This document shows, piece after piece, positions 7,932-16,104 of a stretch of 64,000 bases of DNA; the first letter of the stretch is position 1, and the number at the start of each line of letters is the position of its first letter. Source of the stretch: Xanthobacter oligotrophicus (lineage in GTDB: Bacteria; Pseudomonadota; Alphaproteobacteria; Rhizobiales; Xanthobacteraceae); assembly GCF_008364685.1 (NCBI RefSeq), contig NZ_VTTL01000002.1, forward strand, positions 402,188 through 466,187, in the 5' to 3' direction. A program made the translations under genes and the position numbers. Under the pieces are notes generated by a model. That model saw only the letters and a program-made list of their open reading frames with translations. It ran no database searches and had not been told where the DNA came from.

Positions 7932-8948
7932 ATGGCGACGACAACTCTTCCTCTCGTGCGGGCATCCGCCGCCTTTCCACTCATGATCTGGCTCAGGGAC
8001 AACGGCCACCCGCTGGACCGCGTGCTCCAGGATGCCGGTCTGCCGCCCGCCTTCGTCGCCGATCCCGACCAGCCGATTCCCCTGCGGACGGCCATCGAAT
8101 TCCTGCATTCCGTGGCACGCGCCGAAGGGCTCGACATTGGCTGCCGGGTGGTCACCCCTGACGGCATCGACCAGCTCGGCTTCATCGGAGTGCTGGTGAG
8201 GGCGTCGCAGACCCCGCGCGAAGCGTTCCAGCTGGTGACCCGCGCCTTCTTCCACCACGGCTCCCACGGGATGCTCACCTTCACGCCCCATGCCGGCGGA
8301 GCCACGGTCCGTCACGTGTTCCGGGTGCCGCTCGATGCCGAAGCTCTGTTCGTCGCGCAGCAGTTCATAACCGCCCTGATCGTCAGCGTGGTCACCCGCG
8401 AAGGCCAGGATGGGTCCGCCCCCGAGCGCGTGGAGCTCACGCCCCATCCGGTCCTGGGGCTGACGCTGCTCGAACCCCATTTCGGCTGCCCGGTCTGCCC
8501 CACCCTCACCGGCGCGGTGGCCGTGACCTTCAGCGATCAGGTGCTCGATCGACCCTTTTCCCAGCGCCGCGTCCCCCTCGACCAGCAGGTGACGGAGGGG
8601 AGCGGGGCGATCCGTGGCGACGGCACCCTCGCCGGCTCCATCCGCACCATCCTGCCGCTGCTGCTGGCCCGCGGCGGCGAGCCGACGCTGGCCGAAATGG
8701 CCCGCTTCGCCTTCATGAGCACGCGCACCCTGCAGCGCCGGCTCACCGCCGAAGGCTCCAGCCTGTCGCGGCTGATCGAGCAGGAGCGCTCCGCCCGCGC
8801 CGTCGCGCTGCTGACAGCCAGCACCACGCGGGTGCAGGAGGTCGCGGCGGAGATGGGCTATGGCTCCGGCGCCAGCTTCACCCGCGCCGTGCGCCGCTGG
8901 ACCTCGGCGCCGCCCACCCGCCTGCGCAAGGACAGGACCGGCGACTGA
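7932..8948 (+). CDS. AraC-family transcriptional regulator
   Basis: 338 residues from the ATG at 7932. The frame stays open far upstream, but those residues run through the MITE and are not protein-like. The N-terminal half (about 10-200) matches the arabinose-binding-like domain of OruR/ArgR-type AraC proteins (LRDNGHPLDRVLQDAGLP, DQLGFIGVLVRASQTPREAF). The C-terminal AraC helix-turn-helix (about 235-330) shows LAEMARFAFMSTRTLQRRL and VAAEMGYGSGASFTRAVRRW. The effector is unknown and no clear target gene is adjacent. Its stop codon touches the first base of a 102-bp repeat. Confidence 0.88.
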   Translation: MATTTLPLVRASAAFPLMIWLRDNGHPLDRVLQDAGLPPAFVADPDQPIPLRTAIEFLHSVARAEGLDIGCRVVTPDGIDQLGFIGVLVRASQTPREAFQLVTRAFFHHGSHGMLTFTPHAGGATVRHVFRVPLDAEALFVAQQFITALIVSVVTREGQDGSAPERVELTPHPVLGLTLLEPHFGCPVCPTLTGAVAVTFSDQVLDRPFSQRRVPLDQQVTEGSGAIRGDGTLAGSIRTILPLLLARGGEPTLAEMARFAFMSTRTLQRRLTAEGSSLSRLIEQERSARAVALLTASTTRVQEVAAEMGYGSGASFTRAVRRWTSAPPTRLRKDRTGD

Positions 8949-9049
8949 TACCAATGGCCCGTGAGCTTGACTCATGGGCCATTGGTCAAGCCCGCGCGAC
9001 GCTTGAGCGTACCCACCTGGCATCGGTCGAAGACCGAGGCCGATGGTAT
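8948..9049. repeat. 102-bp hairpin repeat, copy A
   Basis: Starts ATACCAATGGCCCGTGAG and ends GATGGTAT. The left half folds into a 16-bp stem (one G-T pair) with loop CTTGA; the right half holds CGGTC-GAA-GACCG. A second copy lies at 23266-23368. The long stem differs between copies by a paired change (T-A to A-T at the sixth pair), so base pairing is retained. Both copies start within 20 bases after a stop codon, between convergent or tandem genes. Confidence 0.85.
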
Positions 9050-9066
9050 GATGCGGCGACCCGACA

Positions 9067-10017
9067 TCACCGACGGACCGCCGCGAGCGCCGGATCCGGC
9101 GGCTGGCCGAAGCTGCGCATCTCGCCCAGAAGCCAGGATTCCAGTGCCCTGAGGTCGGAGCGAAATGCGACCTGCGGTGCGATCCACATCTTGAGATGCC
9201 GCCCGCCGGGCACGAAGCCGAAGGGCGCGATGAGGCGGCCGGACTGAAGCTCGCTCAGGGCCAGCATGTGCGGCACCACCGCCACGCCGAGGCCGCAGGC
9301 GGCGGCCTGGATCAACAGGTAGAAGTGCTCGAAGCTGCGCTGTGCCTTCAGGCCGAGGTCACCGTTGCCGGTGGCCTGCGCCCAGTCGCGCCAGGCCTCG
9401 GGGCGTGTATTCGTGGACAGAAGATGCGCGCTCCCGAGATCCTCCGGCGCGGTGAGGTCCCGGCCGGCAAGATAATCGGGCGAGCACACCGGCCCGATCC
9501 ATTCGGTTCCCAGCTCGCGGATGATGGCGTCCCGTGGCGGCACGATGGTGCTGGAGCGGATGGCGACCGAAATATTGTCGCGGCTGAAATCCACCTTGTC
9601 GTAATTCATGTTCAGCTCCACCTGCACATCCGGATTGCGGCGGTGGAAGCCCGCCATGCGCGGGATCAGCCAGCACAGCATGATGGAGGCGGAGCAGGAG
9701 AGCGTGAGCGGGCCGGGCCGCAGCCGGTCGAGGGTGGCGTGGATGAGGCCGAAGGCGGTGGACAGGCCCTCGGCGAGCCGTTGTCCCTCGGGCGTCGGCT
9801 CGCTGGCGCCGCCGCCGCGCGCGACCAAAGGCACCCCCAGCGTCGCCTCCAGCGCCTTGATGTGGCGGCTCACCGCGCCGTGGGTGACGCACAATTCCTC
9901 GGCGGCGCGGGTCATGCTGCGATGGCGCGCCGTGGCCTCGAACGCCCGCAGCGCCACCAGTGAGGGCAAGGGCTGGTTGCCGAGTTGCGACATGAGGCCA
10001 AGATCCTGCTTTTGCAT
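9067..10017 (-). CDS. LysR-family transcriptional regulator (GcvA-like)
   Basis: 316 residues; an ATG at 9993 is an alternative start. The N-terminal winged helix-turn-helix (LVALRAFEATARHRSMTRAAEEL, then THGAVSRHIKALE) is followed by a periplasmic-binding-like effector domain (about 95-300). It is read divergently from the MFS transporter and the apnO-oiaX-oiaK genes, the usual LysR placement, and is their probable activator with D-apionate or a downstream intermediate as inducer (inference). The 205-base intergenic region carries two palindromes. Confidence 0.9.
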   Translation of the reverse strand: MQKQDLGLMSQLGNQPLPSLVALRAFEATARHRSMTRAAEELCVTHGAVSRHIKALEATLGVPLVARGGGASEPTPEGQRLAEGLSTAFGLIHATLDRLRPGPLTLSCSASIMLCWLIPRMAGFHRRNPDVQVELNMNYDKVDFSRDNISVAIRSSTIVPPRDAIIRELGTEWIGPVCSPDYLAGRDLTAPEDLGSAHLLSTNTRPEAWRDWAQATGNGDLGLKAQRSFEHFYLLIQAAACGLGVAVVPHMLALSELQSGRLIAPFGFVPGGRHLKMWIAPQVAFRSDLRALESWLLGEMRSFGQPPDPALAAVRR

Positions 10018-10024
10018 CTCTTAT

Positions 10025-10063
10025 TGCTGCATCGCAGCATCCATGATGTGAGTTTAGCTCACA
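10025..10063. promoter_or_regulatory. Two palindromes in the lysR-MFS promoter region
   Basis: TGCTGC-ATC-GCAGCA (10025-10039) and TGTGAG-TTTAG-CTCACA (10047-10063) are perfect inverted repeats just upstream of the lysR start. LysR proteins bind interrupted dyads in exactly this position, so one or both are candidate binding sites for autoregulation and activation of the divergent operon. The second resembles a CRP half-site pair, but its spacer is one base too long. Confidence 0.5.
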
Positions 10064-10222
10064 ATCCAAGGACAACAAATCGATTGTTCCGGCCGCTGTC
10101 GGGCGCCTAATGGCGAGCGTCAATACCCCGGCTCGGCGGCCCGCGTGCCGCCCCCTGCCGGGGCAACAAGAACAAGAAGCGCAGTCGCCGAAAGATCTGC
10201 ACCATTTCCTGGAGGAAATCCC

Positions 10223-11563
10223 ATGACGGAGCCCGAGGCGTCCGCCGTCGAGCGGTCGGCCATTTCCAAGGTCTCGTGGCGGCTTGTGCCGTTCATTGGC
10301 CTGATGTTCTTCATCAACTTCCTGGATCGCACCGCCGTGTCCTTCGCAGGACCCAACGGCATGTCGCGCGATCTCGGCCTCACCGCCTCCCAGTTCGGGT
10401 TCGCGGCGGGCATTTTCTTCCTCGGCTACATCCTGCTGGAAGTGCCGAGCAACCTGGCCCTGCACAAGTTTGGCGCCCGCCGCTGGCTCGCCCGCATCAT
10501 GGTGACCTGGGGCATCGTCGCCCTGCTGTTCACGTGGGTGAGCAGCGTGGAAGGCCTCTATGTGCTGCGCTTCCTGCTCGGCGTCGCCGAGGCGGGCTTC
10601 TTCCCCGGCGCCATCCTCTATCTCAGCCTGTGGGTGCCGGCGCGCCACCGCAACAAGGTGCTGGCCCTGTTCTATGTGGCACAGCCGCTCACCATCGTCA
10701 TCGGCGCGCCCTTCGCCTCGCTGCTGCTGGGCGCGGACGGCCTGATGGGCCTCGCCGGCTGGCGCATCATGTTCTTCGGCGTCGCCATTCCGGCGATCCT
10801 CGTCGGCATCGTCGCCTGGTTCTACCTGGTGGACCGGCCTGCCGACGCCAAATGGCTCACCAACGCCGAGCGCGACTGGCTCACCGGCGAGCTTGCCAAG
10901 GAAGAGAAGACCAAGGCGGGCAAGCACAACATCCTCGCTTCCGGCGCGTTGCTGAACGGGCGGGTGTGGCTGCTGTCCTTCGTCTACTTCGGGCTGATCT
11001 ACGGCCTTTATGCGCTGGCCTTCTTCCTGCCCACCATCATCGGCGGCTTCGAGGCCCAGTTCGGCACCAAGTTCGACGTGATGCAGAAAGGCCTCATCAC
11101 CGCCATTCCCTACCTGCCTGCGGCGGCGGCGCTGCTGCTGTGGAGCCGGCATGCGGCGAAGACCGGGGTGAAGCCCTGGCATGTGGGCCTGCCGGCGCTC
11201 ATCGGCGCCGTCTCCATCCCGGTGGCGCTGTTCATGAACTCGCCCGCCGCCACGGTGGCGGTGATCACCATCACTGCCTGCTCCATCTTCTCCGCGCTGC
11301 CCAACTTCTGGGCCATCCCGGCGCGGTTCCTGTCGGGGGCCGGCGCGGCGGCGGGCATCGCCCTCATCAACACGGTGGGCAACGTGGCCGGATTTGCCGC
11401 CCCCTTCATCACCGGAGCAGTGAAGGACGCGACAGGCTCGTTCCAGGTCGCCATGCTGGTGGTGGGCGGCTTCATGATGCTCTCCGCCGTCCTCACCCTG
11501 GTGGTGGCGCGGCAGCGCGACAGCGTGCCGGACGCAGCGGCCATGGCCGCCCGCTCGGCCTGA
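10223..11563 (+). CDS. MFS transporter, anion:cation symporter type
   Basis: 446 residues from an ATG with a strong ribosome site (GGAGGA, 10211-10216). Twelve hydrophobic segments are apparent. The first region reads FINFLDRTAVSFA, typical of the ACS subfamily that imports organic acids such as hexuronates, tartrate and phthalate. A central basic loop (about 205-240) links the two halves. Being first in the gene set with apnO, oiaX and oiaK suggests D-apionate or a related sugar acid as substrate; this is inferred from context. Confidence 0.9.
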   Translation: MTEPEASAVERSAISKVSWRLVPFIGLMFFINFLDRTAVSFAGPNGMSRDLGLTASQFGFAAGIFFLGYILLEVPSNLALHKFGARRWLARIMVTWGIVALLFTWVSSVEGLYVLRFLLGVAEAGFFPGAILYLSLWVPARHRNKVLALFYVAQPLTIVIGAPFASLLLGADGLMGLAGWRIMFFGVAIPAILVGIVAWFYLVDRPADAKWLTNAERDWLTGELAKEEKTKAGKHNILASGALLNGRVWLLSFVYFGLIYGLYALAFFLPTIIGGFEAQFGTKFDVMQKGLITAIPYLPAAAALLLWSRHAAKTGVKPWHVGLPALIGAVSIPVALFMNSPAATVAVITITACSIFSALPNFWAIPARFLSGAGAAAGIALINTVGNVAGFAAPFITGAVKDATGSFQVAMLVVGGFMMLSAVLTLVVARQRDSVPDAAAMAARSA

Positions 11564-11570
11564 TAAACAG

Positions 11571-11591
11571 GGGGCCGGGCGAACCGGCCCC
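11571..11591 (+). terminator. Intercistronic GC hairpin after the MFS gene
   Basis: GGGGCCGG-GCGAA-CCGGCCCC forms a perfect 8-bp stem with a five-base loop, eight bases after the MFS stop. No T-run follows, so it is more likely an mRNA-stability or partial-termination element setting transporter versus enzyme levels than a full terminator. Confidence 0.5.
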
Positions 11592-11632
11592 ATTCATCAG
11601 GGACCTTGTCCCGGAGTGTTGGAGATACCGGA

Positions 11633-12463
11633 ATGAACGCGAAGATCGCCCTGTTCGGCGCCGGCGGGAAGATGGGCGTGCGCCTGTCCAAGAACCTCGC
11701 CAAGTCGGACTTCCAGGTTGCCCACGTGGAGGTCAGCGACATCGGCCGCAAGCGCCTCAAGGATGAGGTGGGCGTGGACTGCACCGAGATCGACGCCGCC
11801 CTCGACGGTGCCGACGTGGTCATCCTGGCCGTGCCCGACACCCTCATCGGCAAGGTCGCGCACAGCATCTCGCCGAAACTGAAGGCGGGCACCATGGTGA
11901 TGCTGCTCGACGCGGCTGCCCCCTTCGCCGGCCACCTGCCGGACCGCCCGGACCTCATCTATTTCGTCTCCCACCCCTGCCACCCGCTCATCTTCAACGA
12001 CGAGACCGACCCGGTGGCGCGGCGCGACTTCTTCGGCGGAGCGGGAGCCAAGCAGTCCATCACCTCCGCCCTCATGCAGGGGCCGGACGAGGCGTTCGCC
12101 CTGGGCGAGGCGGTGGCGAAGGCCATATACGCCCCCATCCTGCGCTCATACCGCCTCACGGTGGACCAGATGGCGATCCTGGAGCCCGGCCTGTCGGAGA
12201 CCATCTGCGCCACCCTGCTCGACGTGATGCGCGAGGCCATGGACGAGACCGTGCGCCGCGGCGTGCCGGAGGAATGCGCCCGCGACTTCCTGCTGGGCCA
12301 CATGAACATTCTCGCCGCGGTGATCTTCAAGGAGATCCCCGGCGTGTTCTCCGACGCCTGCAACAAGGCCATCCAGTTCGGCAAGCCGCGCCTCATGCGC
12401 GACGACTGGATCAAGTGCCTCGACAAGCCGGAAATCGCCGAGAGCATCCGCCGCATCACCTGA
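11633..12463 (+). CDS. apnO: D-apionate oxidoisomerase (NAD-dependent, 6-phosphogluconate-dehydrogenase-like)
   Basis: 276 residues. The N-terminal Rossmann fold has IALFGAGGKMGVRL (5-18); later segments include VILAVPD, FVSHPCHPLIFND and a helical C-terminal half. This is the phosphogluconate dehydrogenase-like family to which ApnO belongs. ApnO oxidises and isomerises D-apionate to 3-oxo-isoapionate with NAD+. The two following genes encode the enzymes that use this product, which is the main reason for the specific name; by sequence alone I would only call an NAD-binding oxidoreductase. Confidence 0.75.
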   Translation: MNAKIALFGAGGKMGVRLSKNLAKSDFQVAHVEVSDIGRKRLKDEVGVDCTEIDAALDGADVVILAVPDTLIGKVAHSISPKLKAGTMVMLLDAAAPFAGHLPDRPDLIYFVSHPCHPLIFNDETDPVARRDFFGGAGAKQSITSALMQGPDEAFALGEAVAKAIYAPILRSYRLTVDQMAILEPGLSETICATLLDVMREAMDETVRRGVPEECARDFLLGHMNILAAVIFKEIPGVFSDACNKAIQFGKPRLMRDDWIKCLDKPEIAESIRRIT

Positions 12464-12512
12464 TCGCGCGGACGGGGGCATCCCCAAAGGGACCATCCCC
12501 CGCCCCGCTTCA

Positions 12513-12553
12513 CGGCCCGGCTCCTCTCCTGCATCGCAGAGGGGGCCGGGCCG
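12513..12553 (+). terminator. Terminator-like hairpin between apnO and oiaX
   Basis: CGGCCCGGC (12513-12521) pairs perfectly with GCCGGGCCG (12545-12553), and the pairing continues inward with a few imperfect pairs. No T-run follows. It lies in the 123-base gap before oiaX and may lower readthrough or protect the upstream message. Confidence 0.5.
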
Positions 12554-12586
12554 CGCTACACACAGACGGCTGCAGGAACCTGTGCC

Positions 12587-13831
12587 ATGAGCGAACGCGT
12601 CTATGCCACCTACTGGATGGAGACCGGCGGCGACCCGGCCCGCACCGCCGAAGTCATCGCCGGCGAGCAGTCCAGCGGCACCTTCGTGGCGCTCGCCACC
12701 GAGACCGCGGAGCTGAAGGAGCGCTCCGGCGCGCGGGTGGAACGGCTCGACATCCTCGATACGGCGGACACGCCCAGCCTGCCCGGGGGCATGGTCTCAG
12801 ACCGATACACCCGCGCCATTCTCGAACTGTCCTGGCCGGTGGAGAATTTCGGCCCGTCCCTGCCGAACCTCATGTCCACCATCGCCGGCAATTTGTTCGA
12901 GCTGCACCAAGTCTCCGGCCTGCGCCTGCTGGACCTGAAGCTGCCGGCCTCCTTCACCGGCGCCTTCGCCGGTCCGGCGTTCGGCATCGCCGGCACCCGC
13001 AAGCTGGCCGGGGTGGCGCAGGGGCCGATCATCGGCACCATCATCAAGCCGTCCATCGGCCTCACGCCGGAAGAGACCGCCCAGCAGGTGCGCGAGCTGA
13101 TCGCCGGCGACATCGACTTCATCAAGGACGACGAACTGCAGGCCGACGGCGGCCGCTGCCCGTTCGAGGCGCGGGTGAAAGCGGTGATGCGCGTGGTGAA
13201 CGACGCCGCCGACCGGCGCGGACGCAAGGTGATGGTGGCCTTCAACATCACCGGCGACCTCGATGAGATGCGCCGCCGCCACGACCTGGTGCTTGCCGAG
13301 GGCGGCACCTGCGTCATGGTGTGCCTGAATTCCACCGGCCTCGTGGGGGTGCGCGAGATCCGCCGACACACCCAGCTGCCCATCCACGGCCATCGCGCCG
13401 GCTGGGGCACTCTCTACCGCTGCCCGTCGCTGGGGTGGGATTATGCCCCCTGGCAGCAGCTGTGGCGGCTGGCGGGCGTGGACCATCTGCACGTGAACGG
13501 GCTCGACAACAAATTCTCGGAACCCAACGACAGCGTCATCGCCGCCGCGCGGGCGGTGCTCTCGCCCCTCAACGATAAGGCGCCCATGGAGGCCATGCCG
13601 GTGTTCTCCTCCGGCCAGACCGGGCGGCAGGCAGCGGAGACCTATGCGGCCATCGGCTGCGCCGATCTCATCCACACGGCAGGGGGCGGCATCTTCGGCC
13701 ATCCGGCAGGGGTGCCGGCGGGGGTGGAGGCGCTGCGTGCGGCCTGGCGCGCCGCCATGGCCGGCGCCAGCCTGGAGGACGAGGCGACGCGCAGCCCCGC
13801 TTTGCGCAGCGCCCTCGGGTTCTGGCGATGA
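12587..13831 (+). CDS. oiaX: RuBisCO-like protein, 3-oxo-isoapionate-4-phosphate transcarboxylase/hydrolase
   Basis: 414 residues of RuBisCO large-subunit fold. Active-site elements include GTIIKPSIGL (Lys154) and DFIKDDE (180-183: the lysine that is carbamylated in RuBisCO, followed by Asp and Glu metal ligands), plus HGHRAGWG (267-274) and a phosphate-binding TAGGGIFGHPAG near the C-terminus. It is not a CO2-fixing enzyme. With a DUF1537 kinase directly downstream it fits OiaX, which splits 3-oxo-isoapionate 4-phosphate into 3-phosphoglycerate and glycolate. Its stop overlaps the next start by four bases (ATGA), so the pair is coupled. Confidence 0.82.
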   Translation: MSERVYATYWMETGGDPARTAEVIAGEQSSGTFVALATETAELKERSGARVERLDILDTADTPSLPGGMVSDRYTRAILELSWPVENFGPSLPNLMSTIAGNLFELHQVSGLRLLDLKLPASFTGAFAGPAFGIAGTRKLAGVAQGPIIGTIIKPSIGLTPEETAQQVRELIAGDIDFIKDDELQADGGRCPFEARVKAVMRVVNDAADRRGRKVMVAFNITGDLDEMRRRHDLVLAEGGTCVMVCLNSTGLVGVREIRRHTQLPIHGHRAGWGTLYRCPSLGWDYAPWQQLWRLAGVDHLHVNGLDNKFSEPNDSVIAAARAVLSPLNDKAPMEAMPVFSSGQTGRQAAETYAAIGCADLIHTAGGGIFGHPAGVPAGVEALRAAWRAAMAGASLEDEATRSPALRSALGFWR

Positions 13832-15249
13832 CGGCGGGCGCCTCTTCCGCCGCCTCATGGCCCGCCGGCCTGCTGCTGGCCTATTACGGCGACGACTTCA
13901 CCGGCTCCACCGATGCGCTGGAAGCCATCACGGCGGCGGGCGTGCCCTCTGTCCTGTTCCTGCGCCTGCCCACGGACGAGATGCTGGCCCGGTTTCCCGG
14001 CGTGCGCTGCATCGGCCTTGCCGGCTCCTCGCGCGGGCGCTCACCTGAGTGGATGGACGCCGAGCTGCCGGCCGTGTTCACCCGGCTCAAGGCCTTGGGC
14101 GCGCCGATCCTGCACTACAAGGTCTGCTCCACCTTCGATTCCGCCCCGTACGTGGGCTCCATCGGCCGTGCCGTGGATCTGGGCGTTGGGGCGATGGGCG
14201 GGCGCTGGAGCCCCATGGTGGTGGGCGTGCCGCGCCTCGGCCGGTTCCAGATGTTCGGCAACCTGTTCGTCACCGTGAACGGCACCACCTATCGCCTCGA
14301 CCGCCACCCCACCATGTCGCGCCATCCGGTGACGCCCATGGACGAGGCGGACCTTGGCCGCCATCTCGCCCGCCAGACGGCACGGCGCATCGACCTCATC
14401 GACATGGCCCAGATCCGTGCCGGCAACGCCGACACCCGCCGCGCCACGCTGGAGGACGACGACACCCCCGTGGTGCTGATCGACGTGATGGACGAGGACA
14501 CGCTGGCCGAAGCCGGCCGCCTCATCTGGGAGAACCGGGGCGAGGGCCTGTTCTCCGCCTCCTCTTCCGGCCTGCAATATGCGCTGGCCGCCCACTGGCG
14601 CCGGCTCGACGTTCTGCCCACGCAGCCCGGCCTGCCGGCGGCGGCGGGCGTGCCGCAGATCGCGGTGGTGAGCGGCAGTTGCTCCCCGGTCACCGCCGCC
14701 CAGATCGGCTGGGCGCGAACCCACGGCTTCCACACCGAGCGGCTGGGCCTATCCCGCGCCCTCGATCCGGCCGCCCGCGAGGCGGAGATTGCCCGCACGC
14801 TGGAGGTCGCCCGCGCGGCGCTCGGGCGCGGCGAAAGCCCGGTGATCTACAGCGCCGAGGGGCCGGACGATCCCCACGTCCTCGCCTTCGACCAGACGGC
14901 GGCCGCCCTCGGCCTCACCCGCGCGGATGCGGCGCGGACGGTCGGCACCGTGCTGGCGGAGATCATGCGGCGCATGGTGGAAGCCCGGCTTGTCCGCCGC
15001 ATCATGGTGGCGGGGGGCGACAGTTCCGGTGAGGTGATGGAGGCGCTCAACGCCTTCGCCCTCGACATCGCCGCCGGCCTCGCCCCCGGCGCGCCCCTGT
15101 GCCGGGCATGGTCGGATGATCCCCTCTATGACGGGCTGGAAGTGGTGCTGAAAGGCGGCCAGATGGGGCCCACCGACTTCTTCACCACCGTCCGCGACGG
15201 CCTGCCGGCGGCGCCGGTCCTCGCCACGGGCCAGAGCGCCGTGGCGTAG
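13828..15249 (+). CDS. oiaK: 3-oxo-isoapionate kinase (four-carbon acid sugar kinase, DUF1537)
   Basis: 473 residues with both halves of the four-carbon acid sugar kinase family. The N-terminal substrate domain begins AYYGDDFTGSTDALEA (about 17-32), and the C-terminal nucleotide-binding domain ends with VAGGDSSGEV and LKGGQMGP. It would phosphorylate 3-oxo-isoapionate at O4 using ATP, feeding the RuBisCO-like protein encoded just upstream. Sister enzymes act on D-threonate, D-erythronate or over-oxidised sugar acids. The physical coupling to a RuBisCO-like gene favours OiaK. Confidence 0.82.
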   Translation: MTAGASSAASWPAGLLLAYYGDDFTGSTDALEAITAAGVPSVLFLRLPTDEMLARFPGVRCIGLAGSSRGRSPEWMDAELPAVFTRLKALGAPILHYKVCSTFDSAPYVGSIGRAVDLGVGAMGGRWSPMVVGVPRLGRFQMFGNLFVTVNGTTYRLDRHPTMSRHPVTPMDEADLGRHLARQTARRIDLIDMAQIRAGNADTRRATLEDDDTPVVLIDVMDEDTLAEAGRLIWENRGEGLFSASSSGLQYALAAHWRRLDVLPTQPGLPAAAGVPQIAVVSGSCSPVTAAQIGWARTHGFHTERLGLSRALDPAAREAEIARTLEVARAALGRGESPVIYSAEGPDDPHVLAFDQTAAALGLTRADAARTVGTVLAEIMRRMVEARLVRRIMVAGGDSSGEVMEALNAFALDIAAGLAPGAPLCRAWSDDPLYDGLEVVLKGGQMGPTDFFTTVRDGLPAAPVLATGQSAVA

Positions 15250-15528
15250 CCGGATGGCGACCGGGTCCCGTCATTCGCCGTCGCGGTTCCATGGCTGCGG
15301 AAGGCGGGAAGTCGTTCTGCCGCTTGGGGGCACGGCCAGACGCTCTCGCAGACCGCAGATCATGCCCCGCGCACCGGCACGCCCCGGATACCGGCGCCGC
15401 GCCTCCTGCGGCTTGCGGAAGTCCCTGCCCTCCCCATTTCCGAGACCTGCGGCCCGAGCCAGTGGTATAAGCACGCCGCAGTTCGAGAAACGCGCGCCAA
15501 GCGCGCCGCAGGACAAGGAAGGCATCCC

Positions 15529-16083
15529 ATGGGCTCGAAACAATGGCTTCTCGCAGCTTCGATCCTGATCGCCGGCGCGCCGGCTGCACTGGCCCAGACC
15601 CCCGCACCGGCAGCACCCGCCGCACCGGCGCCCACCGTGGTCAAGGCGGACCTGGTCGGCAATAACGGCAAGCCCATCGGCACCGCCACCGCCACCGGGA
15701 CCGACCGCGTCACCATCGTACGCCTCGCCCTTCAGCCCGGCGCCATCCCGCCCGGCTGGCACGGTATCCATTTCCACGCGGTGGCCGACTGCTCGGACAC
15801 CGAGAAGTTCCTGGCCTCCAAGGCGCATGTGAACCACGGCGGCAAGGCCCACGGCCTGCTCAATCCCAACGGTCCCGACGAGGGCGACCTGCCCAACATC
15901 TTCGCCGGCGCCGACGGCTCGGTGTCCGCCGAGGTGACGAGCCCCGTCGGCCTCACCGGCGCCAACGGTCTGCTTTCTGCGACGGGCTTTGCCCTCGTGG
16001 TTCATGCTGCGCCGGACGACCACACCACCCAGCCCATCGGCGGCGCCGGCGCGCGCATCGCCTGCGCCGCATTCAAGCCCTGA
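15529..16083 (+). CDS. sodC: Periplasmic Cu/Zn superoxide dismutase
   Basis: 184 residues. A signal peptide (about 1-22, ending AALA) precedes a Pro/Ala linker and the SOD_Cu domain. Metal ligands are visible in HGIHFHAVADCSD (His-x-His copper pair), the zinc region KAHGLLNPNGPDEGDLPN, and VVHAAPDDHTTQP followed by GGAGARIAC with the active-site Arg and disulphide Cys. It dismutes superoxide in the periplasm. The 279 bases upstream (15250-15528) show no gene, and it is separate from the apionate genes. Confidence 0.93.
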   Translation: MGSKQWLLAASILIAGAPAALAQTPAPAAPAAPAPTVVKADLVGNNGKPIGTATATGTDRVTIVRLALQPGAIPPGWHGIHFHAVADCSDTEKFLASKAHVNHGGKAHGLLNPNGPDEGDLPNIFAGADGSVSAEVTSPVGLTGANGLLSATGFALVVHAAPDDHTTQPIGGAGARIACAAFKP

Positions 16084-16104
16084 GGCCGAACAGCGGCACG
16101 CGCT

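Noticed and set aside
10047..10063. CRP binding site TGTGA-N-TCACA
   Set aside because: The spacer is seven bases rather than six, and the dyad is better explained as a LysR-type site next to the lysR gene.
9359..11593. A 744-codon minus-strand frame opposite the MFS gene and running into lysR in another frame
   Set aside because: It overlaps two confident genes and reads as low-complexity His/Gln/Glu sequence.
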